Assembly (NCBI GenBank): GCA_018645325.1
Contig: JABGOU010000004.1
Location: 62,001-126,000, forward strand
Reading direction: 5' to 3'
Origin: Desulfobacula sp.
Lineage (GTDB): Bacteria > Desulfobacterota > Desulfobacteria > Desulfobacterales > Desulfobacteraceae
Length of the DNA stretch: 64,000 nucleotides
Below, piece after piece: positions 1-9,111 of the stretch. The notes beneath the pieces are model-generated. The model was not told where the DNA came from and made no database searches. It saw nothing but the letters and a program-made list of their open reading frames with translations. Position 1 is the stretch's first letter; every line of letters begins with the position of its first letter. Position numbers and translations under genes: made by a program.

Positions 1-1025
1 TCAAAAGCAATGGAACCAATCATTGCATTGTTCAATAAAAACCCGGGTTCAATCCCTATTGAGCTGCTTAATTTTTCTCTCATCTTTTTCAGACGTTCAA
101 TTCTTTCCTGAACTATGATGTTTTTTTTGGGCCTTCTGGTTTTTGGATATGAAGGCAATTCTTTATGCTCTAAATCCATTGCTTTTCCAATCGCCTCCAG
201 ACACAAATCACCATACATGTCTGCCTGTCTTTTGCTTATTGCACCTATCTTTATCATCTGATCAATTGCCACAGGTTTTTTATTGGCCATGATCATTAAT
301 GAAAGATTTGAAAAAATTTTAAACAAAGGCTTATCTTTTTTTTCTGCTATCTTCAGTCTGACATGTAAAAGGTTTTCAAGAACGGCAAGGCTCCTGTTGT
401 CCAGTTTGCCTGCGCCTTTAAATTTTGTAAACAAGGGCAGGACATGATTATTCACATAGCGAACACGGGCCAGTATTTCAAACTCTTCTTTGGCCCATGA
501 AAACCGCCCATTTGACACAAGTTTTTTACGGATTATATCATGCAGCTTTGTAAGATATGCCACATCACCCACTGAATATTCGATCATTTCGGGTTTAAGA
601 GGCCGTCTTGCCCAATCCACTTTTTGAAATTTTTTATCCAGATCCACATCAAAATTTTTTTTTAACAGAGCAGCAAGTCCCCTTTCTTTAATACCTAAAA
701 ACCGGCAGGCAATTTCCGTGTCAAAAAGATTATTCACACGGGCCTTATAATCTCTGTCAAGACTTCTGATATCAAAATCAGCCCCGTGAAACACCTTGAT
801 TACATCATTATTTTCAAGCACATTTATAAAAGGCGGGATCTCTTTAATTTCAAAAGGATCGATTAAAAAAGCTTCTTTGGCAGTAGCAATCTGAATCAAA
901 CAAATTTTTTCTTTATAACAATGCATGGAGTCTGCTTCCAGGTCCACACTGATTATTTTTTCCTTTAAAAGATCATCACAAACACTTTTAAGTTCTTCAT
1001 CCGATTCAATAAACTTGTAATTCAA
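1..1025 (-). CDS. rnd: Ribonuclease D, 3' part cut by the window edge
   Basis: DEDD-family 3'-5' exoribonuclease acting in tRNA 3' maturation and RNA turnover. Reading the minus strand from a TTG at 1023-1025 gives about 341 residues still open at the left edge. Visible catalytic motifs are VDLEAD (DxE), HGADFDIRSL and YSVGDVAYL (YxxxD). The later part resembles the HRDC-type helical regions of RNase D. TTG is chosen as start because AAGGG lies about 8 nt upstream and no ATG is placed there. It is divergent from thrS, separated by 85 bp. Confidence 0.9.
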   Translation of the reverse strand, partial: MNYKFIESDEELKSVCDDLLKEKIISVDLEADSMHCYKEKICLIQIATAKEAFLIDPFEIKEIPPFINVLENNDVIKVFHGADFDIRSLDRDYKARVNNLFDTEIACRFLGIKERGLAALLKKNFDVDLDKKFQKVDWARRPLKPEMIEYSVGDVAYLTKLHDIIRKKLVSNGRFSWAKEEFEILARVRYVNNHVLPLFTKFKGAGKLDNRSLAVLENLLHVRLKIAEKKDKPLFKIFSNLSLMIMANKKPVAIDQMIKIGAISKRQADMYGDLCLEAIGKAMDLEHKELPSYPKTRRPKKNIIVQERIERLKKMREKLSSSIGIEPGFLLNNAMIGSIAF

Positions 1026-1110
1026 TATTTTTTCCCTTGATTGTTTACACTACTTCTTCTAAAATTCATTTTTTATATATAACTAACAAAAAACACATTG
1101 GAATACACAA

Positions 1111-3024
1111 ATGATTAACATAACATTTCCAGACAATAGTATAAAGGTCTTTGAAAATATTCCCACAGGTATGGATGTTGCTAAAAGTATTTCCGACGGA
1201 TTTGCCAGAAACTGCGTGGCAATGAAAATTAATGAAAAGCTTCTGGACTTAAACCAGACTATTAAAGAAGATACTTGCATAAGCTTTATAACGGCCAATG
1301 ATGATGAAGGCCTTGAGATTTTAAGACATTCTTCAGCCCATGTCATGGCAGAAGCCGTTTTAAATATCTACAGCAATGCAAAGCTTACCATCGGTCCTGT
1401 TGTGGAAGACGGATTTTACTATGATATTGATATGGATCCTGTTTCAAAAGATGATTTTGGTGCCATTGAAACTGAAATGAAAAAAATCATCAAGGCTAAA
1501 AACACCTTTGAAAGAAAAGTTGTTTCAAGAAACAAAGCCCTTGAAATATTCAAGGACAACCCTTTCAAACTTGAACTCATCAATGAACTTGATGAGACCC
1601 AGGAAATATCTCTTTACCAGAATGGCAAATTCATTGATCTGTGCCGGGGCCCCCATATCCCCCATACTGGTATGATTAAAGGGTTCAAGCTGTTAAAAAT
1701 ATCCGGTGCCTATTGGAGAGCAGACCAGGAAAGAGAGCAACTCCAGCGACTTTACGGCATCTCCTTTTTTGACAAAAAAAAGCTGAACAAATACATCAAT
1801 ATGATTGAGGAAGCCAAAAAAAGGGATCACAGAAAACTTGGGACCAAACTGGATCTTTATTCCTTTCATGATGAAGCAGCCGGCATGCCCTTTTTCCATG
1901 CAAAAGGAATTGAGGTATGGAATGCACTTTTAGAGTATTGGCGGGATGAGCACAAAGCAGCCGGTTATGTGGAGACCAAAACCCCTGTCATGCTCAACAG
2001 AAAACTCTGGGAGCAAAGCGGCCACTGGGAAAATTACCGGGAAAACATGTATACCTCCCTGATTGATGATGAAGAATATGCCATCAAGCCCATGAACTGC
2101 CCAGGCGGTATGCTGCTTTACAAGACAAAAGCATACTCCTACAGAGATCTTCCAGTAAGAGCCGGTGAAATAGGCCTGGTTCACAGGCATGAACTGTCAG
2201 GAGCTCTTTCAGGTCTTTTCCGGGTAAGAGCATTTCACCAGGATGATGCACATATTTTCATGACACCGGACCAGATCGGAGATGAAGTTCTTGGCGTTCT
2301 GAAATTGTCCAAGACAATCTACAGCAGATTCGGCCTTGATTTTCATCTGGAACTGTCTACAAGGCCCAAAAAGTCCATTGGATCGGATGAGCAATGGGAA
2401 GAAGCTACAAACGGACTTAAAGCAGCACTGGACAAATACGGCCAGGAATACTTTATCAATGAAGGAGACGGGGCATTTTACGGTCCTAAAATCGACATCC
2501 ACATCAAAGATGCTTTAGGAAGAACCTGGCAATGCGGCACAGTCCAGCTGGATATGGCTTTGCCGGAAAGATTTGACCTGACTTATAAAGGCCGTGATAA
2601 TGATAAACACAGGCCCATAATGATCCACCGGGTTATTTATGGATCTCTGGAAAGATTTTTCGGCATCCTTGTGGAACATTTTGCAGGCAGATTTCCCTTG
2701 TGGCTGGCCCCTGTGCAGGCTATCTTGCTTCCTATAAACCAGGATCTGTCAGAATATGCCGAAAAGATCAAATCAGAACTTGATGCCTGTAAAATAAGAT
2801 GTGAAGTGGACAAAAGAAGTGAAACCCTGAAAAAGAAAATCCGGGATGCCCAGCTTAACTATATCCCTATGATCATCACCATTGGAGATAAGGAAAAACA
2901 GACAGGGACACTTTCTGTCAGAACCCTTGACGGCAAGGTCAGGATGGGCCTTTCCATGGATGAGTTTATAAGTTCAGTATCACATCATGTTAAAGAAAGA
3001 ATTCTGGATGAAAAAATCCTCTAA
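1111..3024 (+). CDS. thrS: Threonyl-tRNA synthetase
   Basis: Charges tRNA-Thr in the cytoplasm. At 637 aa it has the usual full length and order: N-terminal TGS domain, editing domain with HSSAHVMAEAV (HxxxH), class II catalytic core and C-terminal anticodon-binding domain. The zinc-site Cys is seen in MNCPGGM. Motif 2 covers RHE...FRVRAFHQDDAHIF and motif 3 is HRVIYGSLERFFGILVEH. It overlaps the next gene slightly. Housekeeping gene, with no sign of transfer. Confidence 0.97.
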   Translation: MINITFPDNSIKVFENIPTGMDVAKSISDGFARNCVAMKINEKLLDLNQTIKEDTCISFITANDDEGLEILRHSSAHVMAEAVLNIYSNAKLTIGPVVEDGFYYDIDMDPVSKDDFGAIETEMKKIIKAKNTFERKVVSRNKALEIFKDNPFKLELINELDETQEISLYQNGKFIDLCRGPHIPHTGMIKGFKLLKISGAYWRADQEREQLQRLYGISFFDKKKLNKYINMIEEAKKRDHRKLGTKLDLYSFHDEAAGMPFFHAKGIEVWNALLEYWRDEHKAAGYVETKTPVMLNRKLWEQSGHWENYRENMYTSLIDDEEYAIKPMNCPGGMLLYKTKAYSYRDLPVRAGEIGLVHRHELSGALSGLFRVRAFHQDDAHIFMTPDQIGDEVLGVLKLSKTIYSRFGLDFHLELSTRPKKSIGSDEQWEEATNGLKAALDKYGQEYFINEGDGAFYGPKIDIHIKDALGRTWQCGTVQLDMALPERFDLTYKGRDNDKHRPIMIHRVIYGSLERFFGILVEHFAGRFPLWLAPVQAILLPINQDLSEYAEKIKSELDACKIRCEVDKRSETLKKKIRDAQLNYIPMIITIGDKEKQTGTLSVRTLDGKVRMGLSMDEFISSVSHHVKERILDEKIL

Positions 3025-3421
3025 CAGACTGAACCTGATCTATTTATACAGACTGCCGGTTATTATCCTTTGCCTGTTTATTTTCTGGCAGTCTTCTTAT
3101 CCAGGTATTATTTCAAAGTCTTTGTTTTCCTATCAAGACAAGGTCCTCCATTTTGTTGCCTGGTCTCTTCTGGCATTCCTTTTTGCCAGGGATCTGGCCT
3201 GTGAAAAATCTTTCTGGTCCCCTGCAAAAATAAAAATCACAGCCATTTTATTTGCCTGCCTTTTTGGATTGTCCGATGAAATCCACCAGGCTTTTGTTTC
3301 ATCGAGGGATGCCTCTTTTGGAGATTTTATTGCAGATTGTGCAGGAAGCATAGCAGGCTGTCTTTTTTACTTTGAAGTGATATGGACAAGAAACAGGCGG
3401 CAAGGCAGTAAATCATTATAA
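3008..3421 (+). CDS. VanZ-like membrane protein
   Basis: Small membrane protein of the VanZ-like family (137 aa from the ATG at 3008). Hydrophobic segments alternate, with a family-like WQSSYPG motif after the first helix and a conserved DEIHQAF...DASFGDFIADCAG segment. Function in this family is mostly unknown beyond the teicoplanin-resistance namesake. The start at 2987 would overlap thrS by 38 bp. The internal ATG at 3008 overlaps by only 17 bp and is preferred, though neither has a strong ribosome site. Likely co-transcribed with thrS. Confidence 0.75.
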   Translation: MKKSSNRLNLIYLYRLPVIILCLFIFWQSSYPGIISKSLFSYQDKVLHFVAWSLLAFLFARDLACEKSFWSPAKIKITAILFACLFGLSDEIHQAFVSSRDASFGDFIADCAGSIAGCLFYFEVIWTRNRRQGSKSL

Positions 3422-3484
3422 CACAGCAAGGGTTTTTATAAGGAATACCCAACTGCAAATAACCATTTTAAAATGGAGAAAAAA

Positions 3485-3949
3485 ATGAAGGCATTTCAAG
3501 ATTATTATCCCGATGATATCAGCCATTGCTATGGATGCGGAAGACTTAATGAGCACGGATTACAGATTAAAAGTTATTGGGATGGAGAAGAAAGTGTTGC
3601 AAGACTTGTTCCCAATGAAAACTATATAGCCATCCCGGGATTTGTTTATGGCGGATTAATCGCCTCTCTTATTGACTGTCATTCCACAGGAACAGCAGCG
3701 GCGGCAAAATACCGTGAACAGGAAAGAAAGATGGATACTAAGCCTGTCATTAGGTATGTCACAGCATCTTTAAAAGTGGATTTTCTTGCACCAACCCCTC
3801 TGGGCGTTGAACTTGAAATCAGGGGAAGAGTTGTTGAAATAGGAGAAAAAAAAGTGATTGTCGAGGCAAAAGTACTGGCAGAAAATACACTCTGTGCAAA
3901 AGGAAAAGTTGTTGCCGTGCTGATGCCAAAAACTATGTTAAAAAAATAA
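3485..3949 (+). CDS. Hotdog-fold thioesterase (PaaI-like)
   Basis: About 154 aa, related to the PaaI/thioesterase-superfamily hotdog proteins that hydrolyse acyl-CoA thioesters. Visible pattern: an N-terminal CYGCGRLNEHGLQIKSYW segment, then GFVYGGLIASLIDCHSTGTAAA, the usual active-site helix region of this group, then beta strands KVDFLAPTPLGVELEIRGRV. The start at 3485 is chosen because GGAG lies 6 nt upstream. The ATG at 3473 lacks a site. Substrate is unknown. Confidence 0.75.
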   Translation: MKAFQDYYPDDISHCYGCGRLNEHGLQIKSYWDGEESVARLVPNENYIAIPGFVYGGLIASLIDCHSTGTAAAAKYREQERKMDTKPVIRYVTASLKVDFLAPTPLGVELEIRGRVVEIGEKKVIVEAKVLAENTLCAKGKVVAVLMPKTMLKK

Positions 3950-4042
3950 AAAGCTGATTTTTTCAATTATAGTGTTGGGCGCAGCAGAGCTTATGCTTTC
4001 AAAGTTTTCGGCAAGAACCGATTTAATTCAAGGTGAATAAAA

Positions 4043-4396
4043 ATGGAAAATCAAAAAACAGTCCTGTTTGCTTTCCGGGGTGACCCCATGTGTTTTGTCC
4101 ATGTTCTTCTCAATGGGATCGACCTGTATGAGCGCGGCCAGGAAGGCTTGATAGTTATTGAAGGTGAGGCTGTGACACTGGTCCCGGAAATGAGCAGACC
4201 CGGGCATTTTCTTTCAACTCTTTACCAGAAGGCCAAAAGTCTTGGCATCTTGCACGGCGCCTGCAAGGCATGTTCCATCAAGCTTAAAGTTGAAAAAGAG
4301 ATTGAGAAACAAGGCATCCCCCTCATTGGGGAAATGTCTGGACACCCTTCCATGGGAAATTTTATTGAAAAAGGATATCAGGTCATTACATTTTAG
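4043..4396 (+). CDS. DsrE/DsrF-like small protein
   Basis: 117 aa cytoplasmic protein resembling the DsrE/YchN fold. It starts VLFAFRGDPMCFVHVLLNGIDLYERG and contains LGILHGACKACSIKL, with two Cys (CKAC) in the region where some DsrE-like proteins carry sulfur-relay cysteines. AAGGTG lies 8 nt upstream of the ATG. It may take part in sulfur or thiol relay, which would suit a sulfate reducer, but the exact role is not known. It follows the thioesterase gene by 93 bp. Confidence 0.6.
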   Translation: MENQKTVLFAFRGDPMCFVHVLLNGIDLYERGQEGLIVIEGEAVTLVPEMSRPGHFLSTLYQKAKSLGILHGACKACSIKLKVEKEIEKQGIPLIGEMSGHPSMGNFIEKGYQVITF

Positions 4397-4418
4397 CAAA
4401 GGGATAGCGTTTCCCCTG

Positions 4419-4592
4419 ATCCACCATCAAAGTACCACCTGCTGCGTTGACGGCGGTCGTTCCTCCCTGCGGAGTATGACTTATACGCATCACTCGTCAC
4501 TCCTTGTCGCCTTGCATCTGGCACCTTGCTGATGGCCAGGGATAGTGCACAACCCCATGGTCCAGCCTGTAAATGAAAATTTGATGGTGGAT
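4419..4592. repeat. Intergenic element bounded by 13-bp inverted repeats
   Basis: The convergent gap between the DsrE-like and SDR genes is flanked by ATCCACCATCAAA (4419-4431) and its exact complement TTTGATGGTGGAT (4580-4592). The interior is GC-richer than its surroundings and has a GTATGACTTATAC-type mini-palindrome near 4475. It has no credible gene. It resembles dispersed intergenic repeats, but no second copy exists in this window. Confidence 0.5.
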
Positions 4593-4603
4593 TTGGAGTT
4601 TGC

Positions 4604-5503
4604 TTATCTGCCGGTCAGAGGCCTTCCCAGGCTGTATATCTGGCCGCAATGCTCATAGGGCAAAGCATTTTCAAGGCTTTTAATCTGTTCAAAGTTTTTT
4701 TTGACCTCTTCTGCTGTTATGGGTCTTTTGGTATTACCGATACAGGCGCCTTTGCCGCAAACCATTGCTGACCTTGCAAACCAGCCCGCACTCATGGTAA
4801 AAATCATCCCGGATATCTGATTTTCCTGTGAACACAAAAAGGTCACCAGGGGTGTATTAAATTCAGGTTTGATTCTTCTGGCCACTTCTTCGGGGAAAAC
4901 ACCCCGGGTCATATTGGTTGCAGCATTGGGAGCCACTGTATTAATTTTAATATGATATTTATCCGTTTCCAGTTTCAAGGTGTTCATGATGCCGATAATC
5001 CCCATTTTAGCCGCACCATAATTTGACTGACCAAAATTTCCATACATACCCGAGGAAGAAGCCGTAAATACAATTCGACCATACCTGTTTTCCTTCATGA
5101 TTTTCACTGCCGGCTGGGTCACACAAAAGGTACCTTTTAAATGAACGGCGATGACGTCATCCCACTCCTTTTCGCTCATCTTCATAAATGTCTTGTCCCG
5201 AAGGATTCCTGCATTGTTAATCAGGATGTCCACACGGCCAAAATGGTCCATGGCCGTGTCAACAATATTCTGGCCGCCTTTCATGGTTGCCACAGAATCC
5301 AGACTGGCCACGGCACGGCCGCCTGCCTTTTTTATCTCATTTACCACCATTTTCGCCGTTCTTTTTTGATCCGGCCCTTGACCGATATCATTGACCACAA
5401 CCTTTGCCCCTCTTTTTGCAAGATCCAGGGCATATTCTCTTCCAATCCCTTCTCCTGCGCCAGTTACAATGGCAACCCTGTTTTTAAAAGTGATGGATTT
5501 CAT
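4604..5503 (-). CDS. Short-chain dehydrogenase/reductase, HSD17B4-like
   Basis: NAD(P)-dependent SDR of 299 aa. Cofactor motif TGAGEGIG at residues 14-21, NNAG at about 96-99, and a catalytic triad with Ser150/151, Tyr162 and Lys166 (YGAAK). The early segment NDIGQGPDQKRTA and the C-terminal GWFARSAMVCGKGACIGN resemble the SDR domain of multifunctional beta-oxidation enzymes, so the likely substrate is a 3-hydroxyacyl-CoA. The start at 5503 is chosen because GGAGG sits 5 nt upstream. An ATG 36 bp earlier lacks such a site. Confidence 0.85.
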   Translation of the reverse strand: MKSITFKNRVAIVTGAGEGIGREYALDLAKRGAKVVVNDIGQGPDQKRTAKMVVNEIKKAGGRAVASLDSVATMKGGQNIVDTAMDHFGRVDILINNAGILRDKTFMKMSEKEWDDVIAVHLKGTFCVTQPAVKIMKENRYGRIVFTASSSGMYGNFGQSNYGAAKMGIIGIMNTLKLETDKYHIKINTVAPNAATNMTRGVFPEEVARRIKPEFNTPLVTFLCSQENQISGMIFTMSAGWFARSAMVCGKGACIGNTKRPITAEEVKKNFEQIKSLENALPYEHCGQIYSLGRPLTGR

Positions 5504-5643
5504 ATAGCCTCCAACCATAAAGTTTTTACATATCATCAATTTTTTTTATTGACCTGTCATATACCAAAAAACAGTTATGTCCGGTTAGATAATTACATGG
5601 GATAATACCAAATTTTTTTGAAAAAAAATATTATAATATAATA

Positions 5644-5705
5644 GGGGTCGGGTCTGCGTAGTTTCGTTTGCTGCTCAATAAATGCAACTACACAAGCCTG
5701 GACCA
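5644..5705. repeat. GGGGTC-type REP-like inverted repeat, copy 1
   Basis: Starts GGGGTCGGGTCTGCGTAGTT and ends with the partly complementary GCAACTACACAAGCCTGGACC. A clearly related, more perfect copy lies at 59122-59183. The same GGGGTC end begins the inverted repeats around the RAYT relic at 47105-47572. It lies in the divergent gap between the SDR and histidine kinase genes. Confidence 0.6.
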
Positions 5706-5742
5706 GCCTATTACCCCTCCTATTAATTTGATCAAAAAACTA

Positions 5743-5798
5743 GAAATTACCATTTAGGAAAAATGGCGACAGTGCCAAATTTCCTAAATGACAATTTC
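5743..5798. repeat. Dispersed palindromic repeat B, copy 1
   Basis: Long hairpin. Its core CATTTAGGAAAAATGGC, loop GACAGT and GCCAAATTTCCTAAATG spans 5751-5790, with outer arms GAAATT/AATTTC extending to 5743 and 5798. A second copy of the same 40-bp core length and layout lies at 47581-47620. It could act as a bidirectional terminator or be a non-autonomous REP-like element. Confidence 0.65.
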
Positions 5799-5938
5799 CC
5801 ACCACTATTGCCCTTGTCTTCAATATTTATTAGGTTGCATATTTTTTTTATTTGGGCGAAACTAAATTTCTATCATCGGCATCAATAATGAACTAAGGGT
5901 TCTCTCAAAAACAGAATAGCAAACAATATGCCTTTATT

Positions 5939-7711
5939 ATGAAAAATATAAAATTCATTACAAAAATCCCACCACTCATTCTCATTGGCACGATTATAGT
6001 ATTATTCCCTATTTTTACCTATATGACACTGGACAGGATCAATCGGCAGAAAACCCAGAGCATAAGGCTATTATTTGAAAAAAGCACAGCTTTGATAAAG
6101 GCTTTTGAGGCTGGCACAAGAACCGGAATGATGAATATGGGCTGGAGCAGAACCGCCTTGGAAAACCTTTTGCGGGAAACTGCTTCATTGCCGGATATTA
6201 CTTCTCTTTTTATTGTTAATAAAGAGGGACAAATTCTTGTGCACAGCATAAGAGAACAAACAGGCAAACAATATGGGCAGGATCTGGATCTGATCAATGT
6301 TTTAAACTCTGACCGGGCTATATGGAGAATCAAGCAAGACGAGACCAAAAACAATATATTTCAGGTTTATAAAAAATTTTCTCCAATAATTCAGCAGACA
6401 AACGAGGCTGCTTCAAAAATGATGCATATGCATCAAGGAATGCGCGGGCAAAGTTTTGATATGGGTATTGATTATAAAAATACTATAATTTTTGTAGAAC
6501 TTGATATGAAAGTTGTTGAACAAGCTGATCAAAACGATATCCAGCACAGCATTATGATGGCAGTCATTCTTCTTTTGATTGGATTAACCGGGTTTGTTCT
6601 GGTTTTTATCGTCCAAAGATATCGCACAACCCGATCTTCTTTATCACGAATCAAAATTTTTTCCGACAATCTAGTGGAAAATATGCCCATTGGCCTTGTT
6701 GCGATGAATAAAAATGACCAGATACTTTCTGTGAATCCAGCGGCAAAGGAATTATTGAATTTACCTTTAGCACAAGACCTTAAAAAGATTGCAGGGCAGG
6801 TTCTGCCTAAAAAACTCATAGATCTTGTCCAATCCATACATTCCCATAATAGACTTATAGAAAAAGAACTTTCTATCAAGGATGGGAAGGGAAAACCCAT
6901 TATTCTTGATGTTGTCGTCAGTCCGCTAAGTGACAAAGACGGGGCTTCTCTTGGGGCTCTGGTGATTTTAAGGGATCTTACTGAACTTAGCCTTTTAAAA
7001 GATGAAATTGAAAGGAACAAAAGGCTTGCTGCCATTGGAAGACTTGCTGCCGGCGTTGCCCATGAAATCAGGAATCCTTTAAGTTCATTAAAAGGGTATG
7101 CCACTTTTTTCAAAGAAATTTTTGATAAGGGTACCCAAAATTTTGATATTGCCGATGTGATGATAAAGGAAGTGGATCGGTTGAACCATGTGGTCAGCGA
7201 GCTTGTTGAAATTGCCAGGCCGGTCCAGGTATCGCAAAAACCTGTCCTGATCAAAGAACTTATTGAAGATTCCATAAAAATTGTAGAGCATGATGCAAAA
7301 CTACATAATATTGCCATTAAAAAGGATCTGGATGAAGACATCGGCAGCATATATGCGGATAAAGAAAGGTTAAACCAGGCGCTGCTGAATCTATATCTGA
7401 ATGCCATCCAATCAATGGAAAATTCAGGGGAAAATTCAGGCAGTCTCCATATCCAACTTTTCCGGGACAAATCCGACCACAAAATAATTATTAGGATTTC
7501 CGACACTGGATCAGGTATAAAAAAAGAAGATCTTCCCAATATCTTTGAACCCTATTTTACCACAAAACTTTCCGGAACCGGTCTTGGGCTTGCCATTGTA
7601 CATAATATCGTCAAAGCCCATAAAGGAAAGCTTAAAGTTAAAAGCGAGCCTGGCCAGGGAACTATTTTTACTATCATCTTACCTGACAAGGAAATGAATG
7701 AAAATGAATAA
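5939..7711 (+). CDS. Membrane sensor histidine kinase, probably metal-sensing
   Basis: 590 aa kinase. TM1 is about residues 12-30, followed by a periplasmic sensor region, TM2 about 204-226 and a PAS-like domain about 243-345. The HisKA phosphoacceptor is His375 in AHEIRNPLSSLKG. The HATPase boxes NLYLNAIQSM, DTGSGI and GTGLGLAI follow. The periplasmic region carries MMHMHQGMRGQSFDM (residues 161-175), a Met/His cluster of the kind that binds Cu(I)/Ag(I). It overlaps the downstream regulator gene by 14 bp, so the two form one system. It is ZraS/NtrB-like in layout. Metal specificity is inferred, not shown. Confidence 0.88.
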   Translation: MKNIKFITKIPPLILIGTIIVLFPIFTYMTLDRINRQKTQSIRLLFEKSTALIKAFEAGTRTGMMNMGWSRTALENLLRETASLPDITSLFIVNKEGQILVHSIREQTGKQYGQDLDLINVLNSDRAIWRIKQDETKNNIFQVYKKFSPIIQQTNEAASKMMHMHQGMRGQSFDMGIDYKNTIIFVELDMKVVEQADQNDIQHSIMMAVILLLIGLTGFVLVFIVQRYRTTRSSLSRIKIFSDNLVENMPIGLVAMNKNDQILSVNPAAKELLNLPLAQDLKKIAGQVLPKKLIDLVQSIHSHNRLIEKELSIKDGKGKPIILDVVVSPLSDKDGASLGALVILRDLTELSLLKDEIERNKRLAAIGRLAAGVAHEIRNPLSSLKGYATFFKEIFDKGTQNFDIADVMIKEVDRLNHVVSELVEIARPVQVSQKPVLIKELIEDSIKIVEHDAKLHNIAIKKDLDEDIGSIYADKERLNQALLNLYLNAIQSMENSGENSGSLHIQLFRDKSDHKIIIRISDTGSGIKKEDLPNIFEPYFTTKLSGTGLGLAIVHNIVKAHKGKLKVKSEPGQGTIFTIILPDKEMNENE

Positions 7712-9077
7712 ACAAAAAAGCCAAATTCTCATAGTCGATGATGATAAGACCCATCGCAATATGCTTAAAACCCTGTTGAATAAATGGGGATATGCCCTGG
7801 CCCAAGCAGATGATGGACAAACCGCCATTGATATGGTCACAGAAAAAGCCTATGACCTTGTCCTTATGGACATAAAAATGATTAAAGTGTCCGGCCTTGT
7901 GGCTTTAAAGGAAATCAAAAAAATCAATCCGGCAATACCGGTCATTATCATGACTGCATTTTCATCCATTGACACAGCTGTTGAAGCCTTGAAAAATGGC
8001 GCTTATGATTACCTTACCAAACCATTTGATTTTGATAAATTAAAAATCACCATTCTAAGATCACTTGAACATACACAGTTGAAAAAGGAAAATTTTCTTT
8101 TAAAGGAAACTCTCGGGAAAAACTTTGACTGCAATAATATTATCGGCAAAAATAAAAAAATGCAAAAGCTGATTCAGACCATCTCCCAGGTTGCTAAAAC
8201 AGATGCCACTGTATTGATCAACGGCGAATCCGGCACTGGCAAGGAGTTGATAGCAGGTGCCATCCATTATAACAGTCTGAGAAAACAAGGCCCGTTTATA
8301 AAAATTAATTGTGCAGCCATCACTGAAACCCTTTTGGAATCAGAATTATTCGGGCATGAAAAAGGAGCGTTTACTGGCGCCAGTCGCAGCAAGGAAGGTA
8401 AATTTCAGCAGGCAGACAAAGGCAGTATTCTTTTAGATGAGATCAGTGAAACCTCCATGTCCATGCAGGTAAAACTTTTACGGACTTTGCAGGAACGCGA
8501 AGTTACACCTGTGGGCAGTGAAAAAGTCATTAAAGTGGATACTCGAATTATTGCTGCAACCAATAAAAATCTTATTGATTTGATTGCCAAAGGCGATTTT
8601 CGGGAGGATTTGTATTATCGGCTCAATGTGATCAACTTAAGCGTGCCGCCTTTAAGACAAAGGAGCGGTGACATCCAGCTTCTATCCCAGCATTTCTTAA
8701 AATTATATGCTAAAAAAAACAATCGGATCATTAAAGGATTTACCCCGGAAGCCATGGAAAAAATGGCGGAGTATCACTGGCCGGGAAATGTACGGGAATT
8801 GATGAACACTTTGGAAAGAAGTGTGATCCTGTCAACCGGGGATTTTCTTAGCAAGGATGATATTCAGATTGAAATCGGCTCCCCATTAAGCGAAGCTTCT
8901 CATGAAGATGCAGGGCAGATAAACCTGGGAGGAAAAACCCTGTACGAAGTTGAAAAACTGGCGATCTTAAAAATGCTGGACAAAACCGAGAACAATAAAA
9001 GTAAAACGGCAAGACAACTGGGCATATCAAGACGAACCCTCCACCTCAAACTCAAGGATTACGGGGTGATGCCTTAA
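7698..9077 (+). CDS. NtrC-family sigma-54-dependent response regulator
   Basis: 459 aa activator with three domains. The receiver domain has acidic residues D14-D16 and phosphoacceptor D58 in LVLMDIKM. The AAA+ domain has Walker A GESGTGKE, the sigma-54 contact loop GAFTGA at 223-228 and DEISE. A Fis-type HTH at the C-terminus includes KSKTARQLGISRRTLHLKL. An ATG at 7704 is an alternative start. It is the only NtrC-type regulator with a receiver in the window. Many sigma-54 promoters with shared upstream inverted repeats lie within 30 kb, so it is the best candidate for their activator. That link is an inference. Confidence 0.92.
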   Translation: MKMNKQKSQILIVDDDKTHRNMLKTLLNKWGYALAQADDGQTAIDMVTEKAYDLVLMDIKMIKVSGLVALKEIKKINPAIPVIIMTAFSSIDTAVEALKNGAYDYLTKPFDFDKLKITILRSLEHTQLKKENFLLKETLGKNFDCNNIIGKNKKMQKLIQTISQVAKTDATVLINGESGTGKELIAGAIHYNSLRKQGPFIKINCAAITETLLESELFGHEKGAFTGASRSKEGKFQQADKGSILLDEISETSMSMQVKLLRTLQEREVTPVGSEKVIKVDTRIIAATNKNLIDLIAKGDFREDLYYRLNVINLSVPPLRQRSGDIQLLSQHFLKLYAKKNNRIIKGFTPEAMEKMAEYHWPGNVRELMNTLERSVILSTGDFLSKDDIQIEIGSPLSEASHEDAGQINLGGKTLYEVEKLAILKMLDKTENNKSKTARQLGISRRTLHLKLKDYGVMP

Positions 9078-9111
9078 AATTTAACCCCAATAATTCTTAT
9101 TGATCATAATT

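Noticed and set aside
2987-3007. Earlier start for the VanZ-like gene
   Set aside because: It would add seven residues with no ribosome site and a larger overlap with thrS.
6529-7539. 336-codon minus-strand frame under the histidine kinase
   Set aside because: Ser/Leu-rich shadow frame opposite a well-conserved kinase; no start signal and no family pattern.
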